Below, piece by piece: positions 31,908 through 40,802 of a DNA stretch of 40,802 nt; positions within the stretch are counted from its first letter, which is position 1, and each line of letters opens with the position of its first letter. The stretch spans positions 1 through 40,802 of the forward strand of contig ONEL01000021.1 of NCBI GenBank assembly GCA_900316835.1, in the 5' to 3' direction. The translations under genes and the position numbers were made by a program. This DNA is from an uncultured Prevotellaceae bacterium (lineage in GTDB: Bacteria > Bacteroidota > Bacteroidia > Bacteroidales > Muribaculaceae). Below the pieces are notes generated by a model, which saw only the letters and a list, made by a program, of their open reading frames with translations, ran no database searches and was not told where the DNA came from.

Positions 31908-33701
31908 TTACTCTCCCTTCTCGAGTTTTTGCTTGAGCTCGGCAAGAGCATCGATGTCGCCCAGAGTGGTCTTCTCGATGTTGCTTGACGATGCTACGGG
32001 CTGCTCGTCGGCTGGCTGCTTGCCGGCAGCTTTCTTAGCCTTGCGTGCTTCGGCCTTCTGCTCATCCTCGAAGATGCGGCTATGGCTCAAGATGATGCGC
32101 TTAGCATCCTTGTTGAACTCGATAACCTTGAATTGCAATTTCTCGTCTTGCTTGGCTGGAGTTCCGTCTTCCTTAACAAGGTGCTTGGGAGTTGCGAAAC
32201 CTTCAACGCCGTAAGGCAGGCTGATAACAGCGCCCTTGTCGAGGAGCTCGGTGATAGTGCCCTCGTGGATGCTACCCACGGTGTAAATAGTCTCAAAGTT
32301 ATCCCAAGGATTGTCCTCAAGCTGCTTGTGACCAAGGCTCAAGCGGCGGTTATCCTTGTCAATCTCAAGAACAACAACGTCGATGTCGGCACCAATCTGA
32401 GTGAACTCGCTTGGGTGCTTAATCTTCTTGGTCCACGACAGGTCGCTGATGTGAATAAGACCATCAACGCCTTCCTCAAGCTCAACAAATACACCAAAGT
32501 TGGTGAAGTTGCGAACCTTAGCGGTGTGCTTAGAACCAACGGGGTACTTCTCTTCGATCTTGTCCCAAGGATTCTCTTTGAGCTGCTTGATGCCAAGCGA
32601 CATCTTGCGCTCGTCACGGTCGAGAGTGAGGATAACGGCCTCTACCTCGTCGCCCACCTTGAGGAAGTCTTGAGCGCTGCGCAGGTGTTGCGACCAGCTC
32701 ATCTCGCTCACGTGGATAAGACCCTCTACTCCAGGAGCAATCTCAACGAATGCGCCGTAGTCGGTCATAACCACTACTTTACCCTTAACCTTGTCGCCAA
32801 CCTTGAGGTTCTCATCCAGCTTGTCCCATGGATGTGGTTGCAGCTGCTTCAAGCCCAGAGCGATGCGCTTCTTCTCCTCGTCAAAGTCGAGGATAACAAC
32901 GTTAAGCTTCTGGTCGGGCTCTACGATGTCGGCGGGGTTGTTTACGCGGCCCCACGACAGGTCGGTGATATGGATAAGTCCGTCAACACCACCCAGATCG
33001 ATGAACACACCATAGCTGGTGATGTTCTTAACAGTACCCTCAAGCACTTGACCCTTCTCGAGCTTAGCGATGATTTCCTTGCGCTGCTGCTCAAGCTCGG
33101 CCTCGATGAGTGCCTTGTGAGAAACAACAACGTTCTTGTACTCCTGGTTGATCTTAACAACCTTGAACTCCATTGTCTTGTCGACAAATACATCATAGTC
33201 GCGGATGGGCTTAACGTCGATTTGGCTACCAGGCAAGAAGGCCTCGATACCAAAGACGTCAACGATCATACCACCCTTAGTGCGGCACTTGATGTAACCC
33301 TTAATGATCTCGTCATTCTCAAGCGCTTGGTTAACGCGCTCCCAGCTCTTGGCTGTGCGTGCTTTCCTGTGAGAGAGCACGAGCTGACCCTTTTGATCCT
33401 CTTGGTTTTCAACAAACACCTCAACGGTGTCGCCCACCTTAAGGTCGGGGTTGTAACGGAACTCGTTGTAAGGAATAATACCGTCCGACTTGTAGCCAAT
33501 GTTAACTACTACCTCGCGCTTGTTGATTGAGATAACAGTACCTTCAGTTACTTCTTTGTCCTTGATAGCGCCAAGCGACTTGTCGTAGGCGGCTTCCAGA
33601 GCCTCGTAAGACTCATTTTTTTTGGTTTCACCCTTTTCAAAGGCCTCCCAATCGAAGTCCTCAAGTGGTGAAATTGGAGAATTTTTTAATTCTTCGCTCA
33701 T
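31908..33701 (-). CDS. rpsA: 30S ribosomal protein S1
   Basis: The protein has 597 residues and six S1 RNA-binding repeats, with the repeated blocks GDTVEVFVENQED, GTVKNITSYGVFIDLGG, VKGKVVVMTDYGAFVEIAPG, HTAKVRNFTNFGVFVELEEG and LSLGHKQLEDNPWD. It binds mRNA on the small ribosomal subunit and unwinds leaders for initiation, which is important in Bacteroidetes where Shine-Dalgarno sites are weak. The C-terminus is a Lys/Ala/Glu-rich tail typical for this phylum. The long plus-strand frame over it (32082-33530) is an antisense shadow of its repeat structure. It is transcribed alone from a consensus promoter. Confidence 0.97.
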   Translation of the reverse strand: MSEELKNSPISPLEDFDWEAFEKGETKKNESYEALEAAYDKSLGAIKDKEVTEGTVISINKREVVVNIGYKSDGIIPYNEFRYNPDLKVGDTVEVFVENQEDQKGQLVLSHRKARTAKSWERVNQALENDEIIKGYIKCRTKGGMIVDVFGIEAFLPGSQIDVKPIRDYDVFVDKTMEFKVVKINQEYKNVVVSHKALIEAELEQQRKEIIAKLEKGQVLEGTVKNITSYGVFIDLGGVDGLIHITDLSWGRVNNPADIVEPDQKLNVVILDFDEEKKRIALGLKQLQPHPWDKLDENLKVGDKVKGKVVVMTDYGAFVEIAPGVEGLIHVSEMSWSQHLRSAQDFLKVGDEVEAVILTLDRDERKMSLGIKQLKENPWDKIEEKYPVGSKHTAKVRNFTNFGVFVELEEGVDGLIHISDLSWTKKIKHPSEFTQIGADIDVVVLEIDKDNRRLSLGHKQLEDNPWDNFETIYTVGSIHEGTITELLDKGAVISLPYGVEGFATPKHLVKEDGTPAKQDEKLQFKVIEFNKDAKRIILSHSRIFEDEQKAEARKAKKAAGKQPADEQPVASSSNIEKTTLGDIDALAELKQKLEKGE

Positions 33702-33767
33702 TTAAATAGTTAATAATAAAGTTAATAATCCCAGGTTTCCCAGATTCGTTCCCGAGAAACGCGACTG

Positions 33768-33797
33768 CAAAGGTAAGCATAATTTTCTAATCCACAA
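33768..33797 (-). promoter_or_regulatory. rpsA promoter
   Basis: On the minus strand TTG (33795-33797), 19 bases, TACCTTTG (33768-33775). This leaves a 5' leader of about 60 bases, which could hold autoregulation as known for S1 in other bacteria. Confidence 0.65.
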
Positions 33798-33911
33798 GCA
33801 TTTTTGTGGTTCTTTTTGACTTCTTTTTTTCACCCACACGCTATTTGGGGGGGATGTATGTGTGAGTCTTTGTCGTAGTTTATAAAGACGCCACTAATCT
33901 TTAACTCCTCT

Positions 33912-35300
33912 CTACTGCTCAATTTCCTCGCTCTTGAGCCCAGCGAGCTGGCGTATGGTATTCCCCTTGGAGAGAACTCCACCGCGCCCCGAGAGCTTTT
34001 TCTTGGCGCTATCGAAGGTGTTTTGCATAGCATTGATGCCGTTTTGAATCTTGTCAAGGTCGCTGGCAAAAGCGTCTAGTTTATCCATGAGTTTGCGTAC
34101 TTCCTTCGCTATTTCCTCGGCATTCTTGCTCTGCTTGTCACGCGACCACAGCTGCATCAACAGTTGGGCTACACTGAGCAGATGAGTGGGGCTTACGATT
34201 ACCACATGCTTGGCGTAGGCATACTCCCATAGTTGCTGATTGCCCTGCATGGCAGCGAGATAGGCAGGCTCGTTAGGGATAAACATGAGAGCGAAGTCGG
34301 CAGCGTTTTTCACGTTATTGGTGTAATCCTTCTTTGCCAGCAAGTCCACTTGCGCCTTGACCGAGGCAATGTGGTCCTTGAGTCGCTGTTGCTGCTCTTG
34401 CTGGTCGGTTGCATTGACATAGTCGACAAATGCCGTTAGCGACACCTTGCTGTCGATAATAAGGTTCTTGCCATCAGGCATGAAAAGGGTGAAGTCGGGG
34501 CGCAATATGTTCCCCTCGTCGTTAGTAAGCGTTTTTCCCTCCTCATCGCGCGAAACCTGGATTTTGTAGTGCACGTCTTGCTTCAGTCCTGAGAGGTCGA
34601 GAATGCGCTTTAGCACGCCTTCTCCCCAGTCGCCCTGAATCTTGTTGTTACTCACCAGCGCACTCGACAGTCGCGACGCTTCCTGTGTTATTTCTTTGTT
34701 GGCATTGACCATTTTCTCTAGTTCCTTGTTGAAGAGTTGGGAGTTCACATCCTGCTTCTCCTGGTACTGCTTGAGCTCACGGTTCAGGCCAGTGATTTGG
34801 TCACGAAGTGGGTTTAGCATCTGGTCGAGCGATGTTTTTCCCTCCTCGTTCATTTTCTTGCGACTAGTGTCGAGTAGCTCGGAAGCCACAGCTTTAAAAG
34901 CCTGACGTGACTCATCCTCTAGCTGCTCACGTGTGCGCGTCACATTCTCCAGCTTAGTAGCGAGCGCCGTTTTCTCACGGTCGAGCGCATCCTTGATGTC
35001 GTCGAGCCGCTTGAGCTCACTATTGAGCTGCTCGATAGTGCCGTTGAGCTCGGCAGCGCGATTCTGTAACGCATTCACTTTCTCGGTAGTGGCGGCATTA
35101 AGCTCCCGCAGTGCGGCATTATCCGAAACTAGCATTTGCGATTTTTCTTGCTCTTGGCTCAGCTGTGCTTGCAGTTGCTTGTTGCCATCTTCCAGTAGCT
35201 GTCGCTGTGCTTTCATGTTGTGCCGCAACATCCACGACATCACCATTGCCAGTGCAATCACCAGCGCCAAAACGATTATAAAAGTAGCAGTATTTACCAT
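33912..35300 (-). CDS. rmuC: DNA recombination protein RmuC
   Basis: The protein has 462 residues: an N-terminal membrane anchor (TATFIIVLALVIALAMVMSW), a long coiled coil (about 27-200), and the RmuC domain (about 205-430). The RmuC domain contains GDWGEGVLKRILDLSGL, RPDFTLFMPDGKNLIIDSKV and the downstream SPTHLLSVAQLL. The D...DSK pattern is that of a PD-(D/E)XK-like core. RmuC limits inversions and rearrangements at short repeats in E. coli. The ATG is preceded by AAGGAT. The length is typical and no oddities are seen. Confidence 0.93.
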   Translation of the reverse strand: MVNTATFIIVLALVIALAMVMSWMLRHNMKAQRQLLEDGNKQLQAQLSQEQEKSQMLVSDNAALRELNAATTEKVNALQNRAAELNGTIEQLNSELKRLDDIKDALDREKTALATKLENVTRTREQLEDESRQAFKAVASELLDTSRKKMNEEGKTSLDQMLNPLRDQITGLNRELKQYQEKQDVNSQLFNKELEKMVNANKEITQEASRLSSALVSNNKIQGDWGEGVLKRILDLSGLKQDVHYKIQVSRDEEGKTLTNDEGNILRPDFTLFMPDGKNLIIDSKVSLTAFVDYVNATDQQEQQQRLKDHIASVKAQVDLLAKKDYTNNVKNAADFALMFIPNEPAYLAAMQGNQQLWEYAYAKHVVIVSPTHLLSVAQLLMQLWSRDKQSKNAEEIAKEVRKLMDKLDAFASDLDKIQNGINAMQNTFDSAKKKLSGRGGVLSKGNTIRQLAGLKSEEIEQ

Positions 35301-35340
35301 ATCCTTGTTTTAGTATAATCTTAAATAAAAAATGCGGTTA

Positions 35341-35372
35341 CAAAGTTAGCTTTTTTTCTTCACACGAGCAAA
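35341..35372 (-). promoter_or_regulatory. rmuC promoter
   Basis: On the minus strand TTTG (35369-35372), 20 bases, TAACTTTG (35341-35348). It is divergent from the promoter of the DKNYY gene. Confidence 0.65.
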
Positions 35373-35403
35373 AGTGTCTTTTATAGTTTTACTTCTTTAT
35401 TTT

Positions 35404-35434
35404 TTTGTCAAATAAGTAAAAAATGTTATTTTTG
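35404..35434 (+). promoter_or_regulatory. Promoter of DKNYY lipoprotein gene
   Basis: TTTG (35404-35407), 19 bases, TATTTTTG (35427-35434); the ATG follows at 35473. Confidence 0.65.
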
Positions 35435-35472
35435 CAAATGCTATGATATAGAAAACAATTAAAATAATAGTT

Positions 35473-36210
35473 ATGGATAAAAGACTAAAAGCACTCGCAG
35501 GCTTCGTGGCACTGATGCTAATACCGCTTCTTGCCGGATGCAACAACGATGGCGAATACGTGATAAAGGGAAACAATGTGTTTTTCTCCTACTGGACTTT
35601 CAGTTTTGGCACCATTAACGACACTTTGCCCGAGGTGAATGCGACACGCTTCGAGAGTGTTAAAGACTGGCTTGGAAAGGACGACAAGCATGTGTATTTC
35701 AAAGAGCGACTTATCGCTGGAGCTGACCCGGCGACTATTGAAGCCAAGAAATACCCCTTGTGCCACGACAAGCGCGACTATTATTATAAGGGCGTGCCCA
35801 TGCACGTGTCGAGCGTGAAAAACTTTGAGGTGGTGAAATGGAATGAAGACGACATGTGGGCCATCGATGGCCGTTACGCATTCTACGACAGCCTGCGCAT
35901 TGAGCCTCGCGACATCAACAGTTTCAAGGTGCAGCACTGGAACGTTGCTGTTGATAGCGAACATGTGTATCGCTACGGTAAAATTCTGCCACTTGCCGAT
36001 CCCGCCACCTACGTTGAGGAATGGAATGGCTTTTACAGCCGCGACAAGTCACACATCTGGTACATGGGCGAATTGATTGAAGACATTGACTACGCCACGT
36101 TCACCATCGACAAGGATGGTGCCCACGACAAGCACGGGCACTTCTACCGTGGCGAGCGCGTGAGCGAGGAACGCTGGAAGGAGATTAAAGCTCAGAACGA
36201 AGATCTTTGA
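35473..36210 (+). CDS. DKNYY-family lipoprotein
   Basis: The protein has 245 residues with a lipoprotein signal ending in LIPLLAGC (about residues 16-23). The mature part is made of repeats of the DKNYY type: DDKHVYFKERLIAGADPATI, DKRDYYYKGVPM, DGRYAFYDSLRI, DSEHVYRYGKILPLADPATY, DKSHIWYMGELIEDIDYATF, DKHGHFYRGERV. Each pairs an Asp-Lys turn with an aromatic strand. The function of the family is unknown; it is probably an outer-membrane or periplasmic binding module. It stands alone between rmuC and the nuclease gene. The GC content matches the core genome. Confidence 0.75.
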   Translation: MDKRLKALAGFVALMLIPLLAGCNNDGEYVIKGNNVFFSYWTFSFGTINDTLPEVNATRFESVKDWLGKDDKHVYFKERLIAGADPATIEAKKYPLCHDKRDYYYKGVPMHVSSVKNFEVVKWNEDDMWAIDGRYAFYDSLRIEPRDINSFKVQHWNVAVDSEHVYRYGKILPLADPATYVEEWNGFYSRDKSHIWYMGELIEDIDYATFTIDKDGAHDKHGHFYRGERVSEERWKEIKAQNEDL

Positions 36211-36285
36211 GTCTATAGCTCGTTTGCTCCCCCTTGTAACCTATCAAACAAAAACAACCAATCCAAACAAGATATTACACATTAC

Positions 36286-39200
36286 CTATCGCCGGCAGAA
36301 GTCCACAAACTTGCAGTAGCGACAAGGTGATGTGGAAGGATTGTTGTCGCCGGTTTGCACAAATGGAGCTTGGGTGTCGAAGAAGCCCTTCATCACTTGT
36401 GCCATGCGCCCGGCAAATTCTTCGTTAATGCTGTGATAATCGTCGAGCTGTTCCTTGTTCTTACCCAATAGCACTCCAGCGATGCTCATGTCGCGCAAGG
36501 TGTAAATCATGGGCATGATGGGCTCATCGCAACCAGTTTCCTGAGCATAAGCATTGCAGTAGAGCATGAGCTGAAGCACAGCCTTGTTCTTCTCCTCGCC
36601 CTCGAAGAGGCTGCTGATGCCATTGAAGCCCGTCTTGTCGCTACCCGACTTGTAATCTACCATTCGCAGTGTGCCACATGGCAAGCGGTCGATGCGGTCG
36701 GCGATGTAACGGAAATTAAACTCCTCGTTGCCAAAACGAATCTTGCACTGATGTTCCCGCTCACATTCCAGTACCGTGAAAGCATTGCTATCGATATTGC
36801 TCAGCAACTCCTTGTCGTAGCGCAATGCATTTTTCACAAACATCTTAACCGCAACGCTCACAATCGAGGCCTCACCTGCTAGTGGAGCATCAAGGTCATC
36901 GCAATGTACATATTGTTCATTAACCTTGTGACGAACTACTGTATCGAGCTTGTTTTTCTCAAAGTCTTCAATCATGGCACACGTCACACGATAGTCGCCA
37001 CTGCGTGATTGTCCAGCCACATCGGGGTAGAAGAGCTCCTGTAGAGTCTCGTGGGCAATGGTGCCAAAGGTGCTAGCATCCATAAAGTCTACTTCATCAT
37101 TGTCGGCGCTCAAGTGCTCAATGTGATGAAAATAGAACATTAGTGGGCAGTCGACATATTCTTTAATAGAGCTAGCCGAGAGCATGCGGTTGCCGGTCTT
37201 GTATCCATTCACCTCGTCAAGCACATGCCCCAGCTTAGGAACACTGATGTTTAGCCCCTTGCTGGGTGGCAGTTCCATGTTGAGTGTGGTGTGGTGCACC
37301 TTGCAACCATACACCTTTTCCAGTTGCTCGACAAAGCGAGAATGCTCGCCCGAGCCCATAGCCTGCGCACTAGTGTCGTAGAGTAGAAACACATTACTTG
37401 CACGCCCTATAAGGCGGTAGAAATAATAGGTCCACATCGCTTCCTGGTGAGCAGTTGTCGACATGCCAAAGCTTCGCCTCATGAAATCGCTGATGAAAGT
37501 GCTCGAGCGGAACTTGCGTGGCAGCACACGTTCGTTGGCCGAGGTGATGATGACATTCTTGAAATCGAGGCATCGCGTCTCAAGCAGCCCCATCACCTGC
37601 AGGCCATGCAAAGGCTCACCCTCCAGTGGAATAGTGTAGAGAGCCGCAAGTCTGTCGATCAGGTAGAAAATTGTGTTTTCGCATTGTGGCACATCGTGCC
37701 TGTTGATGCACTCTATCATGCGGTTAAGCACTTCTATGTACTGATTGATAAACGCTTCTTGCAGTGTCATCATGCCACGAGGCGCAAGGCTGTCGCCTTC
37801 ATCATCGCCAGCAGGGAGGCTATCGTCACTGTCGCGTTTAGTTGCCATGAGTTCAGCAACCTCAGTGCAGAATTTCACCAGCCGCGATAGGAAATCTATC
37901 ACTCCCTTACTTCCTTGCGATTGTTCAAAAGTGTGGAACAATGTTGCAAATCCAGTTTCCTGAACAATCGCCATGGGTACCATAAATTGATTTTTCTCGC
38001 TCATGGCACGGATCACCTCAATGGCGTCGCGACCGTAGCAACTCTTGATAATGGGGTGTGAAAGAAGCACTTTCACATCCTCGCGATAGAAAGTCCACCG
38101 TCCATCAGCATCGCGACGCGCCCTGTTGTGCAAGTTTGCCACCACACGCATTAACGAGGCAATGTCGCTGCCATTAAGCGGATAGCCCATAGTCACATTA
38201 ATGTCGTCTAACCCGGGACTAATGGAATTGAGCAATGGCACAAAGAGGCTCTCATCGGGTAACACAATGGCAACCTCACTAGCGTCGGCAATAGAATGAT
38301 GCTCGGTGCCGTCATCCATCTTGAGCGTGGAGTGATTAATCTCGTTGCGTTTAAGCAAGTTGTCCACTATATGAAAAGCATATTTTGCCTGCCCCACATT
38401 AGAAGGCACTCCCACCTCTTCAATGGCGGGGAAACTATTGACTGGTTGACTAACAAAGTCGGCGGGCTCAGGAAATTCTTTTTGGTAAAATTTCACTAGC
38501 CGTCCGCCTCTATTTTCAGGAAACTTATCATCGAAAGCTGGAGAGGCCACATCCCAGAAGAATTGCGCCAAACCACTCTTGCTCAACCGCTTGAAAATCA
38601 CCATCTCGCTAGTTGATAACATATTAAATCCCACAAACACCAAGTGGCGATGGCCCAAGTCTACACTGTTCTCACATGAAACCGCCTCTACCGCTTGGCG
38701 ATAAATGTGCCCCATGGTGCTCAATCCCCGCTGCCGCAGCGCATCGTTGTAGCTATCATATAGCTCAAGCATGCTCTGCCACAGGCGCAGGTACTCACCC
38801 TTCACGCTGTCCTCGCTGGTGCCAGTGCTATCATAGTTTTGTATCCAAAAATTATCATCTTGCGTGGTCTCACCCTTAATATTGAGCGCAAAATAACGCT
38901 TCATTATATCTCGCAGTTCTTCATCAATGTAGGAAGACTGAATCTCACCATAATCTCTCACATTGGTGAAAATCTGCTTAGGGTCAACAAGATACATATC
39001 CACGTCGTTAAAGTCGTTGAGAACTACGTTCCCCCAGTACACAAACTTATCGAACGGATACTGCTCATTTCCCCCGATGCTAGTGTAGCACTTGTAAAGC
39101 TCAAAAATTGCATCAACAGGAGTTACCGCAACCAGCCCCGATAGAGAAGTCACCAGCTCGGTGATGGTCATGACTTGTGGCATGAGAAAAGAACCATTGC

Positions 39201-39327
39201 TCACCATTTCCAGTTCTCGTTCAAAGAACTTGCTACTGCGGTGATTAGGAAAAACAAAGCAATAGTCGTGAACATTGCCTTTTTGCCGGTAATATTGCGC
39301 CACTTGGCGCAGAAATGGGGTAAGCAT
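36286..39327 (-). CDS. AddB-like PD-(D/E)XK nuclease / helicase-fold protein
   Basis: The protein has 1013 residues. The N-terminal and central parts resemble an inactivated superfamily 1 helicase as in AddB (YCFVFPNHRSSKFFERELEM at the start, LQVMGLLETRCLDFKNVIIT near 595). The C-terminal 270 residues hold the nuclease: CPLMFYFHHIEHL, FGTIAHETLQELF, LRMVDYKSGSDKTGF (D and K of the motif) and QLMLYCNAYAQETG. A final cysteine set, CRYCKFVDFC, would with the earlier Cys bind an iron-sulphur cluster. With an AddA-type helicase it would process double-strand breaks for recombination. The partner gene is not in the window. The gene lies 160 bases after holB on the same strand. Confidence 0.85.
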   Translation of the reverse strand: MLTPFLRQVAQYYRQKGNVHDYCFVFPNHRSSKFFERELEMVSNGSFLMPQVMTITELVTSLSGLVAVTPVDAIFELYKCYTSIGGNEQYPFDKFVYWGNVVLNDFNDVDMYLVDPKQIFTNVRDYGEIQSSYIDEELRDIMKRYFALNIKGETTQDDNFWIQNYDSTGTSEDSVKGEYLRLWQSMLELYDSYNDALRQRGLSTMGHIYRQAVEAVSCENSVDLGHRHLVFVGFNMLSTSEMVIFKRLSKSGLAQFFWDVASPAFDDKFPENRGGRLVKFYQKEFPEPADFVSQPVNSFPAIEEVGVPSNVGQAKYAFHIVDNLLKRNEINHSTLKMDDGTEHHSIADASEVAIVLPDESLFVPLLNSISPGLDDINVTMGYPLNGSDIASLMRVVANLHNRARRDADGRWTFYREDVKVLLSHPIIKSCYGRDAIEVIRAMSEKNQFMVPMAIVQETGFATLFHTFEQSQGSKGVIDFLSRLVKFCTEVAELMATKRDSDDSLPAGDDEGDSLAPRGMMTLQEAFINQYIEVLNRMIECINRHDVPQCENTIFYLIDRLAALYTIPLEGEPLHGLQVMGLLETRCLDFKNVIITSANERVLPRKFRSSTFISDFMRRSFGMSTTAHQEAMWTYYFYRLIGRASNVFLLYDTSAQAMGSGEHSRFVEQLEKVYGCKVHHTTLNMELPPSKGLNISVPKLGHVLDEVNGYKTGNRMLSASSIKEYVDCPLMFYFHHIEHLSADNDEVDFMDASTFGTIAHETLQELFYPDVAGQSRSGDYRVTCAMIEDFEKNKLDTVVRHKVNEQYVHCDDLDAPLAGEASIVSVAVKMFVKNALRYDKELLSNIDSNAFTVLECEREHQCKIRFGNEEFNFRYIADRIDRLPCGTLRMVDYKSGSDKTGFNGISSLFEGEEKNKAVLQLMLYCNAYAQETGCDEPIMPMIYTLRDMSIAGVLLGKNKEQLDDYHSINEEFAGRMAQVMKGFFDTQAPFVQTGDNNPSTSPCRYCKFVDFCRR

Positions 39328-39489
39328 TATAATCGTTAAGAGTTAAAAGTTAGTTTCTGTGCGACGAAAACTCAAGCGCACCTATCATTTGTCATTATTA
39401 ATCTGTTTGAAAAAATTGCCGGTAGATAGGACAAGCTAACCCTGTCTACCCAAGTTTCGTGTCTACTCATCTACTCATCCCCCTGAGCA

Positions 39490-40611
39490 TCACCTCTTGA
39501 TGAGGATTGTGGTCTTGATTGCCACGTCGAAGAGGACAATCTTAGCGTTAGCATTGGCACGGATATCGCTTGAGGCATCGCTAAAGAGCTGAAGCATGCG
39601 CTCAACATTTTCCTCATTGATAAATCGCGCGAAGTTCTTGCTAAACTGCGACTCTTCCTGAGTTTCGTAGTTGAGTTGAGGCATGTGTAGGTTATAGATG
39701 TAGTTTTCACGCACCATGCGAGCGGCATAGTTGAGAAACCGTTGCGACTTCTCGCGCTTGTAGTCGGCAACATCTTCGCTCCATGCCTTGAGCGACACCA
39801 GGTCGCGCTGGTAAGCAAGTCGCATGAGGCTCACAAACTGCTTGTGAAACTCGTGAGTCTCACTCCCCTTCTCCATGTTGCGCATTGCCTGCAACACATT
39901 ACCGTCGGCAGGGGCGGCAAGGGCAATAGCTTCGGTCAAATCAATGTTGTGGAGATTTGCCATGTGCTCGGCGATTTGCCGGGTGGAAGGCTTACGTAGC
40001 TCAATGCGCTGAGTGCGCGAGAAAATTGTTGGCAAAATAGCCTTGGCATTGTCGGTGGTGAGCAAGAAAATGCAATCGGGGTCGGGTTCCTCAATCAGTT
40101 TAAGCATCTTGTTAGAGCACTGCAGGTTCATCTTGTCGGCTTGCCACATGATAAGCACCTTATACTTTGCCGTGTAAGCGCTCAAGCTCATCTTGCGGAT
40201 GATGCTGTCGCTCTCGCTGGCATAGATAATGGGCTGAGCATTAGTATTTCCCAGTAGAGCCAGCCACCGCTCATAATCCTCGGCGACAATGTCCCTGGCA
40301 AGGAATTTTTTCCATTCGGCACCAAAGTCTTCACTCACAGGATGCTCGCCCTTCTTGGTGATGGGATAGGAGAAAAACGTGTCGGCATGGTTTAGCGACT
40401 GGTGTTGCAAGCACTGCGGGCATTGCCCACACGAGTCGCCATCAGTGCGATTAGTGCAGTGGATATACTGCGCTGTGGCCATGGCGAGAGCCAATTTTGG
40501 CACGCCTGGCTCTCCATGAAACAGCAGTGCATGAGGAATGTTGCCACTGTCAACCATGCGCCTCACTTGCTCAATCGCCTTCTCATTGCCTATGATATCG
40601 CTGAATTTCAT
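39490..40611 (-). CDS. holB: DNA polymerase III subunit delta'
   Basis: The protein has 373 residues and opens MKFSDIIGNEKAIEQVRRMV, followed by IPHALLFHGEPGVPKLALAM. This is the AAA+ clamp-loader fold with a degenerate P-loop lacking the GKT, as is normal for delta'. A zinc module (HCTNRTDGDSCGQCPQC) follows, and then KYKVLIMWQADKMNLQCSNK and LIEEPDPDCIFLLTTDN, with the sensor region ILPTIFSRTQRIEL. It is a structural part of the clamp loader. The C-terminal region is longer than in E. coli, as in other Bacteroidetes. The short frame at 39471-39818 is a shadow. Confidence 0.92.
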   Translation of the reverse strand: MKFSDIIGNEKAIEQVRRMVDSGNIPHALLFHGEPGVPKLALAMATAQYIHCTNRTDGDSCGQCPQCLQHQSLNHADTFFSYPITKKGEHPVSEDFGAEWKKFLARDIVAEDYERWLALLGNTNAQPIIYASESDSIIRKMSLSAYTAKYKVLIMWQADKMNLQCSNKMLKLIEEPDPDCIFLLTTDNAKAILPTIFSRTQRIELRKPSTRQIAEHMANLHNIDLTEAIALAAPADGNVLQAMRNMEKGSETHEFHKQFVSLMRLAYQRDLVSLKAWSEDVADYKREKSQRFLNYAARMVRENYIYNLHMPQLNYETQEESQFSKNFARFINEENVERMLQLFSDASSDIRANANAKIVLFDVAIKTTILIKR

Positions 40612-40647
40612 CGAGCTAAGAATAATTATCGGGGTTTATAACGACTG

Positions 40648-40678
40648 CAAATTTAGCATTTTTTTCTTGTAATAACAA
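40648..40678 (-). promoter_or_regulatory. holB promoter
   Basis: On the minus strand TTG (40676-40678), 20 bases, TAAATTTG (40648-40655). The -7 box overlaps the stop codon of the preceding frame. Confidence 0.55.
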
Positions 40679-40802
40679 GTATTTCCTTTATCTTAGAGGG
40701 GGACTCATTGCCATGCTCTTTATATCTCAACGCCACGCTTGTTATAGCCAGCAGTAGCACAACAAGCAAGATAAGTGCTAGAGTGCGATAGCATTTATTG
40801 AG
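40653..40802 (-). CDS. Partial membrane protein at window edge
   Basis: An open frame enters from the right edge and ends in TAA at 40653-40655 (49 codons). It contains a clear membrane segment (TLALILLVVLLLAITSVALR) followed by a short charged tail (YKEHGNESPSKIKEILVITR). Without its start I cannot tell whether this is the end of a large protein or most of a small one. Confidence 0.4.
   Translation of the reverse strand, partial: LNKCYRTLALILLVVLLLAITSVALRYKEHGNESPSKIKEILVITRKKC

Noticed and set aside
32082..33530. 482-codon plus-strand open frame
   Set aside because: It lies fully antisense to rpsA. The long opening comes from the repeated, GC-biased S1 codons, and its translation is low-complexity Leu/Val/Asn/Asp.
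1..40802. CRISPR array, tRNA or rRNA genes
   Set aside because: No regularly spaced short repeats and no tRNA cloverleaf or rRNA signature were recognised on reading.

Overview
The window looks like a Bacteroidales chromosome, probably from a gut group such as Muribaculaceae or Prevotellaceae. The reasons are promoters of the Bacteroidetes form (TTTG, 19-20 bases, TAnnTTTG) in front of many genes, FISUMP/Mfa-like lipoproteins, a DUF3244 protein, a TonB-plug protein with an MG2-like N-terminus, and Bacteroidetes-type versions of rpsA, rmuC and holB. The genus cannot be fixed from the sequence alone.

Layout. (1) Positions 1-4,000 look like the end of a mobile or phage-like element: a partial structural-type gene, a zinc-ribbon membrane protein, several small minus-strand genes (one with an internal TAG), a roughly 140-base near-palindrome and several hairpins. 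(2) Positions 4,068-11,292 are an AT-rich minus-strand defence island: a one-TM unknown, AbiH, an FRG-domain protein, a GHKL ATPase fused to a Shedu-like PD-(D/E)XK nuclease, and a protein resembling class III nucleotidyl cyclases. (3) Positions 11,496-29,400 hold the most striking system, a class I lanthipeptide-type cluster. In transcription order (minus strand) it reads: a lipoprotein/TPR/TM/HTH regulator; then, behind a consensus promoter, a DUF3244 protein, a LanC cyclase, a LanB glutamylation subunit, a LanB elimination subunit, precursor P4, FISUMP D, P3, FISUMP C, P2, FISUMP B, P1, an MG2/TonB-plug protein and FISUMP A. (4) Positions 29,500-31,850 hold an orphan AbiEi-type antitoxin bracketed by inverted repeats, two small accessory genes and an AlkZ-related protein. 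(5) Positions 31,900-40,802 are core genome: rpsA, rmuC, a DKNYY lipoprotein, an AddB-like nuclease, holB and an edge fragment.

How the lanthipeptide region may work. The split LanB pair and LanC would dehydrate Ser/Thr and close thioether rings on four secreted-size, Cys-rich (11-17 Cys), acidic precursors that share one leader. There are four precursors and four FISUMP lipoproteins in alternating cassettes. Each precursor is preceded by a copy, intact or decayed, of the last codons of the LanB elimination gene. This shows that the array grew by tandem duplication of a [LanB tail + precursor + FISUMP] unit. No transporter, leader peptidase or classical immunity gene is visible. The one-to-one pairing with surface lipoproteins suggests that each lipoprotein serves as receptor, carrier or immunity partner of its modified peptide. 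That functional statement is inference.
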